Source of the DNA: Branchiostoma floridae
Taxonomy: Eukaryota > Chordata > Leptocardii > Amphioxiformes > Branchiostomatidae
Direction: 5' to 3'
Assembly (NCBI RefSeq): GCF_000003815.2
Contig: NC_049984.1
Location: forward strand, 13,835,985 to 13,899,984
Length of the DNA stretch: 64,000 nucleotides
Positions 34,401 through 47,399 of the stretch are shown here, one piece after another. Under the pieces are notes generated by a model. That model did not search any database. It was not told the origin of the DNA and saw only the letters and a list, made by a program, of their open reading frames with translations. Within the stretch, counting starts at the first letter, position 1. Each line of letters begins with the position of its first letter. Made by a program: the position numbers and the translations under genes.

Positions 34401-37400
34401 GGGTACAATGTATGGCAATCTGTATATACATTGAGCTATGTTTCTAACATCTAACAACTTGTATCATCCAATCTAATCCAACAGTACCCGTATAGACAAT
34501 CTATTTAATGTTACACAAACAAATACTTTAGACCATTTTGTCAATAACATATGTATCATATTTAGCAATAAACCCCTAAAAAGGAAACAACTTTGACATG
34601 ATTCTTACTGGCCCTTGTTGAGCTGCCCGATGGCAGTGTCAATCAAAGAGAACTCTGGGCGGGCCTCCGGGTCCTCCTCCCAGCTCTGCTCCATCAGTGA
34701 GATGTACTGCCGCGGTACCATGGCGTCCCTCACCCACGGGCGGAACAATGGACTCGTCCGAGCTTTCACCCTCTCTATGATGTCTAGAAGAGCAACGGAG
34801 TTGATTCATGTGAAAGTAAGATAAGAAATTGAAAATACAAAAAGTCCTTACCGAAAGTTATCACCAGATTACCAATCACTAGATTACCGAACACAATGAA
34901 CAGCAGCGGGAGGAGAACATTAATTAAAGATCAGTTAAACAGTGGGATCTGCTACCCAGAGATTTCAAGATTGTCTCCGATACCCGATTGTTTAAGAAGA
35001 TGACAGACCAATTTTCGGATCATAAGTTTTAGTTTATATAAACCTCTGACCTCACTCGTGATACATACTTTATGTATGTATTCGTATGTAAGTCTGACCT
35101 GTTTTGAGGGGATGTTATTGTATCTGTTTATGTATTTGTATATATTGTATACCTTCTTATTTGTATATGCCTGGGAAGATTAGCTCAGTCTGAGCTAAAG
35201 GGTATCTCAATAAACTAAACTCACTACATACAATTCCGTTGTCATGAATGATCAAGCTATCCTGAAAGATCAAACAGTTATTGGATTGTGCTGTAAACAA
35301 ACTGCAGTTTACCTTGCGGCGTCATGAGTGACATCATACAGTACGGCGCGCCCCGAACAAATATCTCCTGCAGGATGATCCCGAAACTGTACACGTCACC
35401 CTTCTGGGTACCCTTCTTACTGGCAGTTTCCACAGGCTCCCGTAGGTGTTCAGGAGCTGTCCACAACATTGCTGAAAAAAAAAGCAAATACATTACACTT
35501 TAGTGTATAATTTCTATCGTCTGCCATGAAATGAGAAACAATAAATGTCGTATCTCAGGAAGATGGCGTCAGGGTGAAAATGTATAAAATGTCACATGAT
35601 GGTAACTGAACATGTTATTGGCGTTCAATACTCAAGCCCACGAACTCGTCCCTGAAAATTGGTAAATGGTCTATTCTCTAGGATAAACCTAGGGTTTCCA
35701 GGATTCTCTAAGGGTCTCCAGAAATCTCTTCAGTCTACGGTTTCTTACCGGCATATTCCCCCCTGGCCCGTGCCCGGACCGCCGAGCCGGCCGACATCTC
35801 TCCGTAGTCCGTGATCTTCAGCATCCACCGCGAGTCGATAACACAGTTGGAGGACTTCAGGTCACCGTGCGACACTAGCGCACTGCGGTGGAGGAAGTCC
35901 ATACCCTGGAAAAGCGATAGATCAGAAGCCAAACATTCGTTTAAATTTTCATCAAATTATACCCTAAGTGGAGAAGACACTTCATCTTTCAACCACCCTA
36001 GTAGATTTCTGCATGTACAAGAAAAGACAAATATACATTGGCACCAAAATGTCAATAGCTCAATGATTCCATGACTTTAAAAAAATGTTGGTCATAGTTT
36101 CGTTAGTGAAAATGATGTGTCAGTAAAGTTTCTATTACCTTCACAATGTCTGTGATGAAAGACGACTTGAAGTTCCAATTCAACTTGATGTCATCGTTGT
36201 GCAAAATATCCTGTTATAACGTAAAAAGCAACAGAATCGTATGTCATCGCTGTGGGGGGAACATTTAAAGGTAAGAAGGCTCCTTGCCCAACTTACCTAA
36301 CAACTCTTATGTAGGCTTGCATGTTTGTCTCGGTGGTAAAAGTGAAGAAAAATCATAAATTACTCTAGCATTATGTTACTACGAAGTTTACCAGAGGGGG
36401 TGGTGGGTTTACCTGTAAGCTCCCTCTTGTACATAGCTCCATAACGGTGCAGATGTTGGGCGCGTCCACGCATGCTCCAACAAACGGGGTCAGGTTTTCA
36501 TGGCGAATCTTACTCATCTGTGAAAATATAACTCAGTCAGTCAGTGGACATTCCGCACTTCAACTTTCATCTTGGCAACAGCTTTATTTTCTGTCTTATC
36601 AAATATCAATTTGTTCAGTACCTCTCATAAAAATGCCGCAACTAACTGTAAATATGAAAGTCATATACGAGACACCACGTGCCCGTCATGATAACTCGTC
36701 AAAGTCATGTGTGATTGTTGGCTAGGTAACAACATCACCTGGAAAAGCTCATAAAGACGAGCTGGAGTCAGCTCAAACTCATCAGGAGGGACATGCTTCA
36801 CTGCTACCATGGAATTCTGTAAGATATCAAGGTAAGGGTAAAACCTCCATATAAAAGCTGCAAAAAGATTGGTATTCAGATCCAGTGCTCTCCATAAAGC
36901 TGACTTTTTTGCGAAACTCTGTAATCCATAGATAAATGCTGGTGTATCATATTCCTGTATCATTGACGACAGCATTAATTAATTACTGCTAGCTATGGCG
37001 TTGCATTAAAGTTCCTGCATACGTCATCGTTGGTGATATCACGTGATGACACATAAACTGTTTTGATTGGTTGAACTTGATCCTGACCTTGTGGTGCGCG
37101 GCGTTGACCTTCTTCTTGTCGTGCAGCAGCTCGACCATCTCCAGGTCGTTCGAGAAGGAGGAGCAGAAGGGGTCAGCGTACGTGTGGCCGGACGACTTAC
37201 TGGAGCGGGACGTGCGTGATGTGCGGGACATCCGGGACCCGTACTGAGGAACGGACAGACCTGACATTGTATTTTCATTCTACACTTTATTTCATAATGC
37301 TAGATTTTCGATTTTTGTATTCATTGGTCGGGCAGTGTAAAAAAACAACAACAACAGTATACCCGTGGCTCCCAGCTAGGCAATTTGCGTCATCTTTTTC

Positions 37401-40400
37401 TATAACTTATCAATTTTTCGCAACAAGACGCCACGTTACTACAAATATACTTTCTAAAAGAATGTTCGTCAGGAAAACAGCACGGTTACAAAACATAAAG
37501 CTATCCCGCAATACATGTTTTTGCTTGCGTAAACTGTTCAATGTTTGATTACACTACGTTATAACGCGTCATCGTCAAACATCATTTGCCTATCTAGTTA
37601 TAACTCAGACCCACCGTAGGTACATATTTGCGTTACAGCTGATAGTGAAGAGTTATTGCGTAGTGTAGTGTAGTGTAGTGAAGTGTTGTGGCGTATTGTG
37701 GTGTATGTAGTGTAGCCCTCACCTTTCGCCGGTTTACGTGCCTGTTCCGACCGGGGTCAATGAAGGTCAACTCCTCGTAGTTTATCTTCCACATCATCTG
37801 CCACACTTCCTTCTTCACCATTTTCCTCCTAGATTAGGAGGTTTAGAGGTAAAGAAACAACTGAGCTGATCATCATTATATTTCAGCCATACCATAGGTA
37901 TGGTGAAATATATTGTATTCGTAATGTTTCTTCTTTCTTCTTCTTCTTCTTTCTCCTGTCAAATCTTCAAATCGATTCAACTCCGTCGTTCCTGGACCGA
38001 ATTACTTGAAATTTGGCACAAGGGTAGAGTGGGTCAATACCCATGTGTTTTTTTCTCATTTTTTTTCATATCTTCCTTTAAAATGATTTTATTCATGTTT
38101 TTTGCAATTGTTATGTACATTTTGCCCCCCTGTACCCTGGTATTGCAGCCGAATGACCTGATATTTGGTACAGAGGTGCCTTGATCATATGCCCACAATA
38201 ATCCAAAAACAATTTTGGCATACGGTACAGAAAAATGCTTAATTTTGGCATTTTTTGCCATTTCTTGCCCCCAAAATGACATTTTTGGCTCCTATACCCC
38301 CATTTTACAACCAAATGACCTGAAATTTGGTATAGGAGTGCCGTCTACATATGCGCACATAAATTCATTAACACTTTTGGCATACGGTACAACAAAATGC
38401 TTACTTTTGGGATTTTTTGGCCATTGTTTGACCAAAAACGTACGCTTTTGGCTCCTGTTCCCTGGTCTTGTAACCAAGTGACCTACATTTTGGTAAATAG
38501 GTGCTCTAGATATTCATTCAAATGACCCATGCATAATTTTTGGCATAAACCACTTCAAAATGATATATTTGGGGACTTTTTTTTGTAATTCTCCACTGGC
38601 CTCTCCCACCTGAAGACAGCATGTGCACGTCTATATATACTAGTAACTTGATTAAAGAGGCAACCAATCACGTAGCCTGAGTCAACATCCCGAAGGGGAT
38701 TGGCAGCCAATCAGTGAGCCCGGTGTTATCTGGATGAGTCCATTCTGGCACGGAGGGGGTACATATTTTTTTAATTCATCTTTGGACTGTTGATAATATA
38801 ATGTCTGTCAGTGGGAGTATTTTTGAACCGGACTATTTTACATGGGGTGTACTGGAAGAGTCCATTCTTGCATGGAGGGGGGCATTTAAAAAAAAATTGT
38901 TTATGGACTTGGTGATTTGATATGTCAAAGTGTTTCAGTGTGGTTTTTCTTTGACTGGTCAACTTTGCAATTTTACATAGGTTGTGCTGGAATAGTCCAT
39001 CCTTACATGGGGGGATTTTTAAAATCCATTTTTGGGACTTTGGTGATTACGTCCAAGTCCAATTTTACCGGATGTATTTTTGGACTGCACCACTTTACAT
39101 AGGGGCATCGCAAGAAGAGTCCATTCTTGTATGGGGATGTTTTCAAATTTAGTTTTAGAAAGGTGATGATTCAATATTCCATTTTTAGTGGAAGTGTTTT
39201 TGAACTGGTCTATTTTACCTTTTCATGCCTTTTTTGCTTAGTTCAACCTTGGCCATGTTTTCAGTGGGAGTATTTCTGGACTGGTCTATTGTGCAAATTC
39301 ACATGGGATGTACTGGAAGAGTCCATTCTTGCACTAGGAATTTTGTAAGATTCATTTTTGGGTGTCATTAAGTGTCATTAGTGGAAGTGACTTTTACACA
39401 AAAGTGTTCGATTTTTGCACATGGGTGATTTTGGAATAGTCTATTATTGCATTGGGAGGGAGATGGCTGAAATATGCTGCATTTGCTCTCAAGCAAATGT
39501 CGGCCTTTCTAGTTGAAAAGTTTGTTTGTGTCAGTAGTATCTTTGTTAATGGACACCTAAATTTGGATCCAGTTCGCAAGTACGATAAAACTATATTTCC
39601 TAATAGGAGCCAATTGAGGGAAATATGCATCTTTTGTATCAGTGGGGTTCAAGCACCACCAACTGGTCATTTCAAGTGGTCCGGACTTTTTGGCGTAGTG
39701 GTGATGGAGTTGGGTCGTGAACTGGCGGGTCCGGAAGCCAGGAGACTGTTTCTACTCGCCTCTAACGCTTCACTTGATACGATTTTTATTCTTTACACGC
39801 ACTTGCTTCATAGTTTCCAACAGTCCCGTCGTGTTTGGCAGGCTTACCTGATGATGAAGAACACGGCGAAAGCGGCGAGGGTGAGCACCAGCAGGGACGT
39901 GGTGGTGGCCGCCACGATGGTGCTGGAGTCGATAGTGAGTCCGCTGTCTGTGGGCAGCTCTGGGGAGGGACGTACGGGCAAAATCTAAGGATGCTTTCCT
40001 GATAGTATCGTTCTTTCCTCACTTAGTAGTTCATGTAATCGAAAGTTTATTGTTTGCAGTTGAAACTGACCATGGAACAAAACAGACCCTTTCAAGAGAG
40101 TCCCTCTCTAGCTTTTGCCATCCTGACCTCCCTTCTATCCTCTCAAATTATTCCGCTTGACTTCTCTTTCACCTTGCCATTGGCAATATGCGTTCAACTT
40201 AGCCTTTACAAGGAGGTGGATCTCTGGTCAAATAGTAGAAATTGGACTAATGTAGGGACTAGTCATCTGGTCGGTCGACTCCTCTAGCATACTATACCTG
40301 CGCAGTCCAGTTTCTACCATTTGACCAGCGATCCACGAGGCCTGGTAGAGGCTACGTTCAACCAAAAAACCTTTGACGAACACAAAGAACCGTACCGTCT

Positions 40401-43400
40401 TTGGGAGGCCAGACTCCTCCGGGCCAGTTTTGGTAGGACTGGCCCACGAGACTGTGGAACTGCCTGGCTGTTTTGTTGTACTGTGCTATCATCCGGACCT
40501 GTTTAACGCCGTGGTGGAACAGGGCGTAGTCACCAACACTGTCGCCATCCTCGTCCATGTAGACTGTCTCATTGCAGAAACCTGTGTTTAAGAGAAAATA
40601 GATGTTGACTCTGATGAAAACTATACGAGCTGATGGCAAGTAATCGCTTGGAGCGGGAGACAAATACACGTTACTATTGTCTTACAGCTCTTACAGTTTT
40701 TTTCAGCATAGGTACACTTCTTTTAGTCATCTTTGATTTTAGATTTATTTTGTAGTTACTGTCCTCACATTGGACTACTTACCCTTACCGGTTCTTTCAC
40801 TTTTTATAAGATACGTGAAAGTCTGTTTAACTCATGAAGAAGTAACATGGAGGAACCCACCTATAAAACTCATGTTGCGCATGTTTTTACTGATCTGGAT
40901 TTCATTTGGATCAGGTAAGGCATCTGGAATTACTGTAGCAGGAAAAAGAAACGAAATTAACGACATCTAGTACATTTGAGTATATATAGCTGCTATTGCA
41001 TACAGTACCAACACCTGATGGTCTGAAAATGCACAGAGGGTTGAAACAGTCCTATTTATTGTTATTGGATAGTTAAAGTGGCTTAAACAGTCTTGTCCTG
41101 GTGTACATTGTAGATGCCAGGGGTTGAAAACCAAGTTCAGACCAAGGTAACAAGTCAAGGGGAACAGTAATTCATTCATTGTTGATACGGGTGGCCAAGA
41201 CTATCAATGATACGCACACATCAGAAAATAGACATCAATCGAAAGGCAAATAGTTGCCAGTTCCATGTTGCTGTTCATGATATAGGAGGTCTTACCAGGC
41301 AGCATCCCGGACCCCTCGTCAGCCCTCCCTTCCCGGCCATCATTGTGGATCAGTCCCGGAGCGAATGTTCTCAGTAAGGACTGGTACAGTAACTGTACGG
41401 CGTTATACAGGTTAGACATCTCTACCAGCCTCTCTATGTCCTGACGAGACAAAACAACACCAATGTCAATGTTATGGCATACACTGTACAGTATACACAT
41501 TTTTTATCCTAACCATTTGCTCCAGGTCATCTATAACAAATATCAAACGTCAATGGGAAGGTCGTAACATCATGCCATACCTCAATGGTTTTGTACCCGT
41601 TGTCGTCTCCTTTCTTGGGAATGATATGTTCAGATACAGGCATCTTGTCGTTGACCCTTCTTTGGAACTCCTTAAGGTCACAGCCGATGGCCAGTGTCCA
41701 GCCCAGTCTCATAAGAGAGGCGTAGGCTTCCCGCGCTTTTCCGTCTTCTGTGTCGTTCATCCGCCATGCTCTGTGAGGACGCCAAGTGTCATGTATCAAA
41801 TATATGAATATCATTTCCTCAGAAAAATTGTCTAAGATTGTTATTAATGGTTCTTGATAGAACTGCCTTGAAATGTTTTTAGTCCTTTGGTAACTATGCA
41901 CAATATACTGAGGACTTGTACTTTGCCATTACAACAATAAGGTGTAAATCTAGATCTGTTTTATGATTTTGTTTTTCCATTCCTTTTTTTAATACATTTC
42001 AGAATCATCACACAATATCTTTGAATGTTTTCGAGGCATTACACTGGCACCAGGCATAGTTGTCACGATGCATATGCATGTATTCTATCACATTTGAAGA
42101 CAGTTATTCCCGTCGGTCACCAAGGAGGTTTCTGATCACACAGAATTTATGCTGGGAGTAGGATGCAACAAAATGCGCTATACCTCTCTAAGATGGCCAG
42201 GTCTGTGATCGGTTTCCTCTCCAGGGAGAGGAAGACGAACGATCCGTCGGTCATCCCCAGCTCGTGCGCCGCCAGCATCAGCTGCCTCTCGTCCCCGCCG
42301 TTCTCCTCGTGGTGCACCAGGGACGACACGCACAGGATGATGACTGTTGCAGAGCACGATGGGAATCGTTAGAGGGCGTTCGTGGGAGGTTGCAATGGGG
42401 GGGGGGGGTTAGAAGATTGGCAATTTTAAATATTTCATGAAGCATTTAAGGCTTTGGGTGGAAATTGAGTGACTAAAAAGCATTTTAGATAATAAAAGGT
42501 GAAACAAGAAACGCCAGGATCATTTCGATATGATAGACCAGAAAAAACAATCTGCCGATGACAGCTTTATAGATTTATATTTATGCCTGGGTGGCTTCAA
42601 TTATTTGCTTCAACCACATATTTGTGTGGGAATATATTTGTCTATCTCACTATATTAAAAACGTGTCACGTTCCATGCAATTTATGAGTATGAATATTTC
42701 CAATAATTGAGTCCACCGGTTGTCTCACAAACGCACAGTCATTACACATAGAATATTTTACTGCACAGATATTAAGCAATGAGCCCCATATATCATAACA
42801 ATATGTGACTTATTACATCCGTGCTGAAGGAGGAGTTTCCTGTGGAGTTGGTCGTGCCACCCTTTTACAATGGGAAGCAACAGGTGGCTGGTGGTGGGTA
42901 ATAAACAATTTTTGTGTCCAAAGTACATAGTGTATGGGTTAATGGCCATTTTGTCATTCATGAAATGTTGTTTGAAAAATATTATGGAGAAAAATCTTCA
43001 CAACCATTTATGCTAACGTCACATTTCCAAACCGGGGCCCGGCCGGGATGTTTGTGGAAATGTAAAATAGAAATGTATACGTAACGATGTACACAAATAA
43101 TGCCAACGACTTTTCTCTTTACGTCTTGTGTAGTTTGGTGTCTTATATATGATACCTTTAATTCCCGAAAGCTGTCGACAGTCCCGAAAGCCGGGTCCTG
43201 GTTTGGAAATGTGACGTAGGCCTTACTTTAAAGTAAAGGTAGAGTTATCGTAGTTTAATAGAATGTCCACCACATGTACAAAGCAAAATTCTATAGAATG
43301 TGAACGCTTACTTTGAGAGTGTGTCGCAGCTTCTCGCAGCTTCGTCTTCATCGTGTCTCTGCTCGCACCTGGCTCGACGTTGATCCGCTTGATCAGCTGA

Positions 43401-43993
43401 ATTTCTCTCTCGGGCAGCTGAATGGTCAGGTGGCTGGCCAGCAGCTGCCACGACACCTCCTGAGAGGCAACCACGGCCACTTTGGTCCAGCCGAAGTGCG
43501 TGACCACCTGGGTGTATATGGCCGTGGTCTTGTCGGCCGGCCATGTCGTCCGAGCGAACGTTTGATACTTGGTCTTGTCGGATAGTTCGGTGGGAGTAGA
43601 ACAGAAGGGAGAAATGAAAGGGATCTTCAGCCGCGTCATGGTCTCAGGCATGACTTTACACATGTCCTCACACTTTACACCGATCAACCCCACCGTCGTC
43701 GTCTGGGACGGGCCGAGAAAGATGCTGAAAAACGACGTCATGCCGTAGAAAGCGTCACATTTCCCGTCTATGCTGCTGCTGCGGTACTCGTAGCTGAAGG
43801 TGATGTTGGGGAGGGATCCCGGCCCGTAGTTTATGTTGTCCACGGCGACTTTTGTCACAGCTTCCAGCTCCGTGTCCTCGGGAAACACCAAGGCGAACGT
43901 AAAGCGTTTGTTAGTCCCCTGAACCTCTCGGTTGGTGAGAAGAAAAAGTATCAACACAGCAACGAATTCCAACAGGTGCTGAAAAAGCATCAT
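31445..43993 (-). CDS. Membrane guanylate cyclase homologue with degenerate cyclase domain
   Basis: Twenty-one exons (minus): 43312-43993, 42184-42343, 41581-41770, 41296-41440, 40396-40581, 39848-39959, 37723-37828, 37088-37243, 36739-36816, 36413-36517, 36139-36210, 35749-35905, 35313-35471, 34609-34783, 34062-34202, 33804-33927, 33460-33528, 33028-33205, 32568-32666, 31817-31908, 31445-31537; 1092 aa, normal for the family. Signal peptide 1-26; ANF-receptor ectodomain 30-440; TM about 467-489. The kinase-homology domain (about 495-815) has VAVK586, HGD679LKSSN684, D697YG and [10 protein letters not shown] linker helix (830-872) and cyclase domain (880-1062) follow. The cyclase fold is clear but key residues differ from active enzymes: metal Asp is N901 (HCNVINL), guanine-binding Glu and Cys are D941 and S1014, and transition-state Asn/Arg are G1021 and T1025. 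cGMP synthesis is therefore doubtful. The Met at 43993 was chosen over an upstream in-frame ATG because it heads the signal peptide. Confidence 0.92.
33730..33767. repeat. Perfect 38-bp palindrome
   Basis: Centre AAGCTT with arms CAAGGAGCTTTTATAA on each side, and no spacer. It lies in intron 16 of the cyclase-like gene. It can form a cruciform or, in RNA, a tight hairpin. Confidence 0.95.
37829..39847. repeat. Diverged tandem repeats in intron 6 of the cyclase-like gene
   Basis: Two repeat arrays fill this 2-kb intron. From about 37960 to 38590 a unit of roughly 150 bp recurs about four times, marked by GACCTGAAATTTGGTA and TTTTGGCATA(C)GGTAC. From about 38750 to 39450 a unit of roughly 110 bp recurs about six times, marked by AGTCCATTCTTGCATGGGG and GGAAGTGTTTTTGGACTGG. 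Both are imperfect, so they are old arrays. No exon was seen. A (TTC)n run lies at about 37927-37950. Confidence 0.7.
40195..40352. mobile_element. MITE with GCCTGGTAGAGGC-type end, intron 5 of cyclase-like gene
   Basis: The left arm (TTAGCC...GGTGGATCTCTGGTCAAATAGTAGAAATTGGACT) and the right arm (AGTCCAGTTTCTACC...GGCCTGGTAGAGGCT) are inverted copies around a short loop. It shares its ends with the elements at 5638 and 20653. Confidence 0.7.
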
Positions 43994-46900
43994 TTTGCCG
44001 TGAAGCGTATCTATCTCCGTACGGTAGATACAGACAGCTCCAGGATACAGTACGTGTCCGCGAAACTTACAGAGAAGTACCGACTCGAAAAATTGGTTGA
44101 CTAACTCCTGTCTATGAAATACACAAATGTTTCCTTCAGACAATCTTATTCAATACAGACGTCGCATGGCACCTGAGAGGTTCTTTCCATTTACAACCGA
44201 TTGAATTCTCTTCAACTGCGAAAGCACCAGAAAACATGTGTCCGGACTGCATGGCTGTTTTCGTAAGAAGTGTGTGACAAATGGCAACAAGCGATAGTTC
44301 CGCCGTTTGTTTGAACAGGTAAAATGGCAATACGCGACAAGTGACACGTGACAGGACTGGCACGGTACGGTCATTTCAGAGCAGCGACATGTCGCCGGAA
44401 GGAAGGGACTACATCAGGCTGTAAATGTTGACTTGCCGTTTATAGATTAATAAACATTAATACCAGTATGAATGATTGTATTTTTTGTCTGTGCAGAGTG
44501 ATGGCAAAGGTTGGAAATTCATTTTTCCTGGCAAATTGCCTTAGTAGGCCCATGGCTTCTATTAATCAGTCTTATTACTTGTACTGTCCAACTTAGCTTT
44601 AAAAACCCCAAGTATTTCTTTGTTTGAAACGTTGTTTATTCATGAAAGCTCAAATCGGCCTGCAGGTCGTTTTTCATCAAATCTGTATCAAAAAGTCAGC
44701 AAATTGCTCTTTTTTAAAAATCCATACATAGGTTGTTTATGCTCGTAGACTCGGTTGTATAGATGCCCTGCCGAAAAATATGTTTTTATCACTACCAGTG
44801 TGTCATATAAAGTCAACAAGAGGAGTAAATACAAATACCTCTTTCTTTGCGTTTCTCCAAGTTTCTGCCCTGTGGCCTACATATCTTTGTTTGCGTACAC
44901 TCGAATCGGCTAGATACGTCCGCGTCTTCCGTTGGCATATAGGCAGGGCCGGTAGTTTGTATCCTGGGAACGGCATGTTGCGCAACTTACCATGACGCAG
45001 TGCTTTAAAAAAACGAGACTTTGAACTTTTTTTTTTAATATCTGGACATGTCATGGGACTTCAAAAACATTCTAGGAACTACGGAGATGTTTGCACCATA
45101 TCTTCTTGTAAACATCTCCGTAGAGCAATTTGCTGACTTTTTGATTACGAAAAAAAATGTCTCGGACCACAAAGCGTAATGAACTGGCTATACCTCAGTA
45201 TTGTATATTTGTGTCCACTTTTACCAACTGCTAATACCCGGACCGCCATATTGATTGTTACGTGTAGAACAACACGGTTAGTTTGGAGGAATGTGAAGGA
45301 CATGACGGGGAGGACCGACCATGGATACTTCCTTTATAATAGCTTCCTCGTCCTTCAGTTTATAGCGGAACAGGAAGGGTCATGTGGGGAGGGGTATGTT
45401 CTCTGGGAATGTGACTTAGCAAACGTCCTTTTCTTCTAACAAACGGTTGTTGCAGTCTCGTTCTAAAATGACGGGAAATTTCTAATAATTTGGACATACA
45501 TATATTTAAGTTATAGTCTGTCATGCATTTTTCTTGTCCCGACCTCCATACCTTTTACTACTCTCCACTGGCAGTGTCATCAATAAATTCCGAGTGTGCC
45601 GAGAAACAAAATTATGTCATGACAGAATTACAACGTTGTTCTCATTTATTTGGTTGTCAAGCAACTTCTGACCAGAAGACAAAAATGATATTAGCGACCA
45701 TTTTTTATTTGAAGTTGAACACAAAGTTGAATACAGAACCTTTCTATAATTCTGAGTAGTTTCCACAGTAGTTATGAATACTGCATGCAGCGATATAATT
45801 TCATCAGGCATATCACACTCATTTTGATAAATACATCAGCAGACTTATATGTAACTCATACAAGGAACAAAAATGGAATGAACAATCTGATTGATGAATG
45901 TGATATTATCATAAGAAACTAAAAATAGCACAAACTACCTTAATCTAGACATCTATATTACAATAAGGGCATTGGGTCGACAAGTTACATACATGTATGG
46001 CCTAGAGACTGAAGCATGTCTGTTAAAAGACTTAAAATCCTACCATGGAAACAGCAAGTCTTGAAATAAATGAAGATTACAGTCATATGTTTATCAGTGA
46101 TATCTGTTCAGAAGTTGATGCAATGCACCAGAGAAGCTTATGGACAACTTTGAATTATCCTAACATTAATTTTCTGTAATGTTAAGGCCACATTCAGTCA
46201 CCTTTTTAGTGTTTATGAATGGTAAAAACACCTTTAAGAGTCTGACACAACTCTTTATTTCTTGAAACATCACATACTGAAACTAGTGGTATACAATATC
46301 TACTATCATCCTTTACCAGCTAGACACACCATAGTCTTTACAGATCAGATGATACATGAGTTACTTTATACATTTATAGATATTTCATATAGTATAATAT
46401 CTGTATAGAGTTTAATGTTGAAGGCACTCCAGTAAATGTATTTGTACCTTTCCAGGATGCTTTACAATTAGGAGAAGCTACTTACAATACATGACAACAA
46501 CTCTGATTGATAAACACAAGCTATACTACGTATAGAGAGGATTGATGAAACATTGATCCCACATAACAACACATTGCATAGCTATGATGGTAAGGTTAGT
46601 AGCCAGTGAAGCTTTTTCCCTTACTGATATGTATGTTTGGTTGATGGGAAATAATATGTACAAGAGACAAAAATGGTAAAAATATGATCTATCCATATGA
46701 TAAAATAAAATAAAATGCAAACTAAGAAAAAAGCTCTGCCCATGAGATGGTGCAAAAAAATAACAAGCGAGTCAAGGTATGGAACATGAATGACAGCAAC
46801 AAAACCTTTAAATGATAACACAATGTTAAAATTGCATGACGGAACCTACATTGAAGATTTCAATTGATTGTATCCAATCCGTACATCAACAAAGGTGACA

Positions 46901-47399
46901 GGCCTCTTATGTAAAGCAGCATTCCAGCTTGTCAACTACATTCTGGAATAACATGCTATTCAACCCTAGCCTGGGACTCATTTTTGTTTATCAAGAATAC
47001 TGTTGGACTTACTAAGTATGTTCACCACATTTCCACAGTCCAAGAACATTACATAGTTTGATTGTCAAGAGCATTTCTGGTCCCATACTAATAGATACTA
47101 GTACATCACTGTCCAAATAAATATTGCACACAAAGTCTTAAAGTACAATTGCATCATATAAGTGCTGAATAAAGTTTGCATGGTATGCAATATAAATGCA
47201 GCATAGGCATTTGATACAGACGAATGAAAACAACACATCAGTCAACATTGCAGCAAGCCTTGATTGTGTTTTCTTCACACATAAGTCACTCCCCCTATCA
47301 AATAAAAGCGTTATATAGCCCCTATCAGCTCCATTAGAAACCTAAAAACCCTTGTTATGCTGCAAGAAGCTGCCGAGATTGTCACCTATAACACGCCCC
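43994..47399. other. Intergenic, with 3' UTR of the Sel1-like gene
   Basis: From about 45.5 to 47.4 kb the sequence is AT-rich without repeats, consistent with a long 3' UTR of the minus-strand Sel1-like gene. Minus-strand AATAAA signals lie at 46254-46259 and 45645-45650. The part from 43994 to 44686 should hold the promoter of the cyclase-like gene. No additional exon was recognised. Confidence 0.45.
44687..45145. mobile_element. Non-autonomous DNA element with perfect 24-bp TIRs
   Basis: ATCAAAAAGTCAGCAAATTG... at 44687-44710 is exactly inverted at 45122-45145. The 459-bp interior has no intact transposase-like frame. Next to the right TIR lies a hairpin (45079-45123) with a perfect 14-bp stem, CTACGGAGATGTTT. 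No target-site duplication could be defined. Confidence 0.75.

Noticed and set aside
38000-39400. CRISPR-like array
   Set aside because: Units are long, diverged and lack unique spacers between identical repeats; this is eukaryotic tandem repeat DNA.
39452-39988. 178-codon plus-strand open frame
   Set aside because: It covers the transmembrane exon of the cyclase-like gene on the opposite strand and part of the intron; no motif or splice support.
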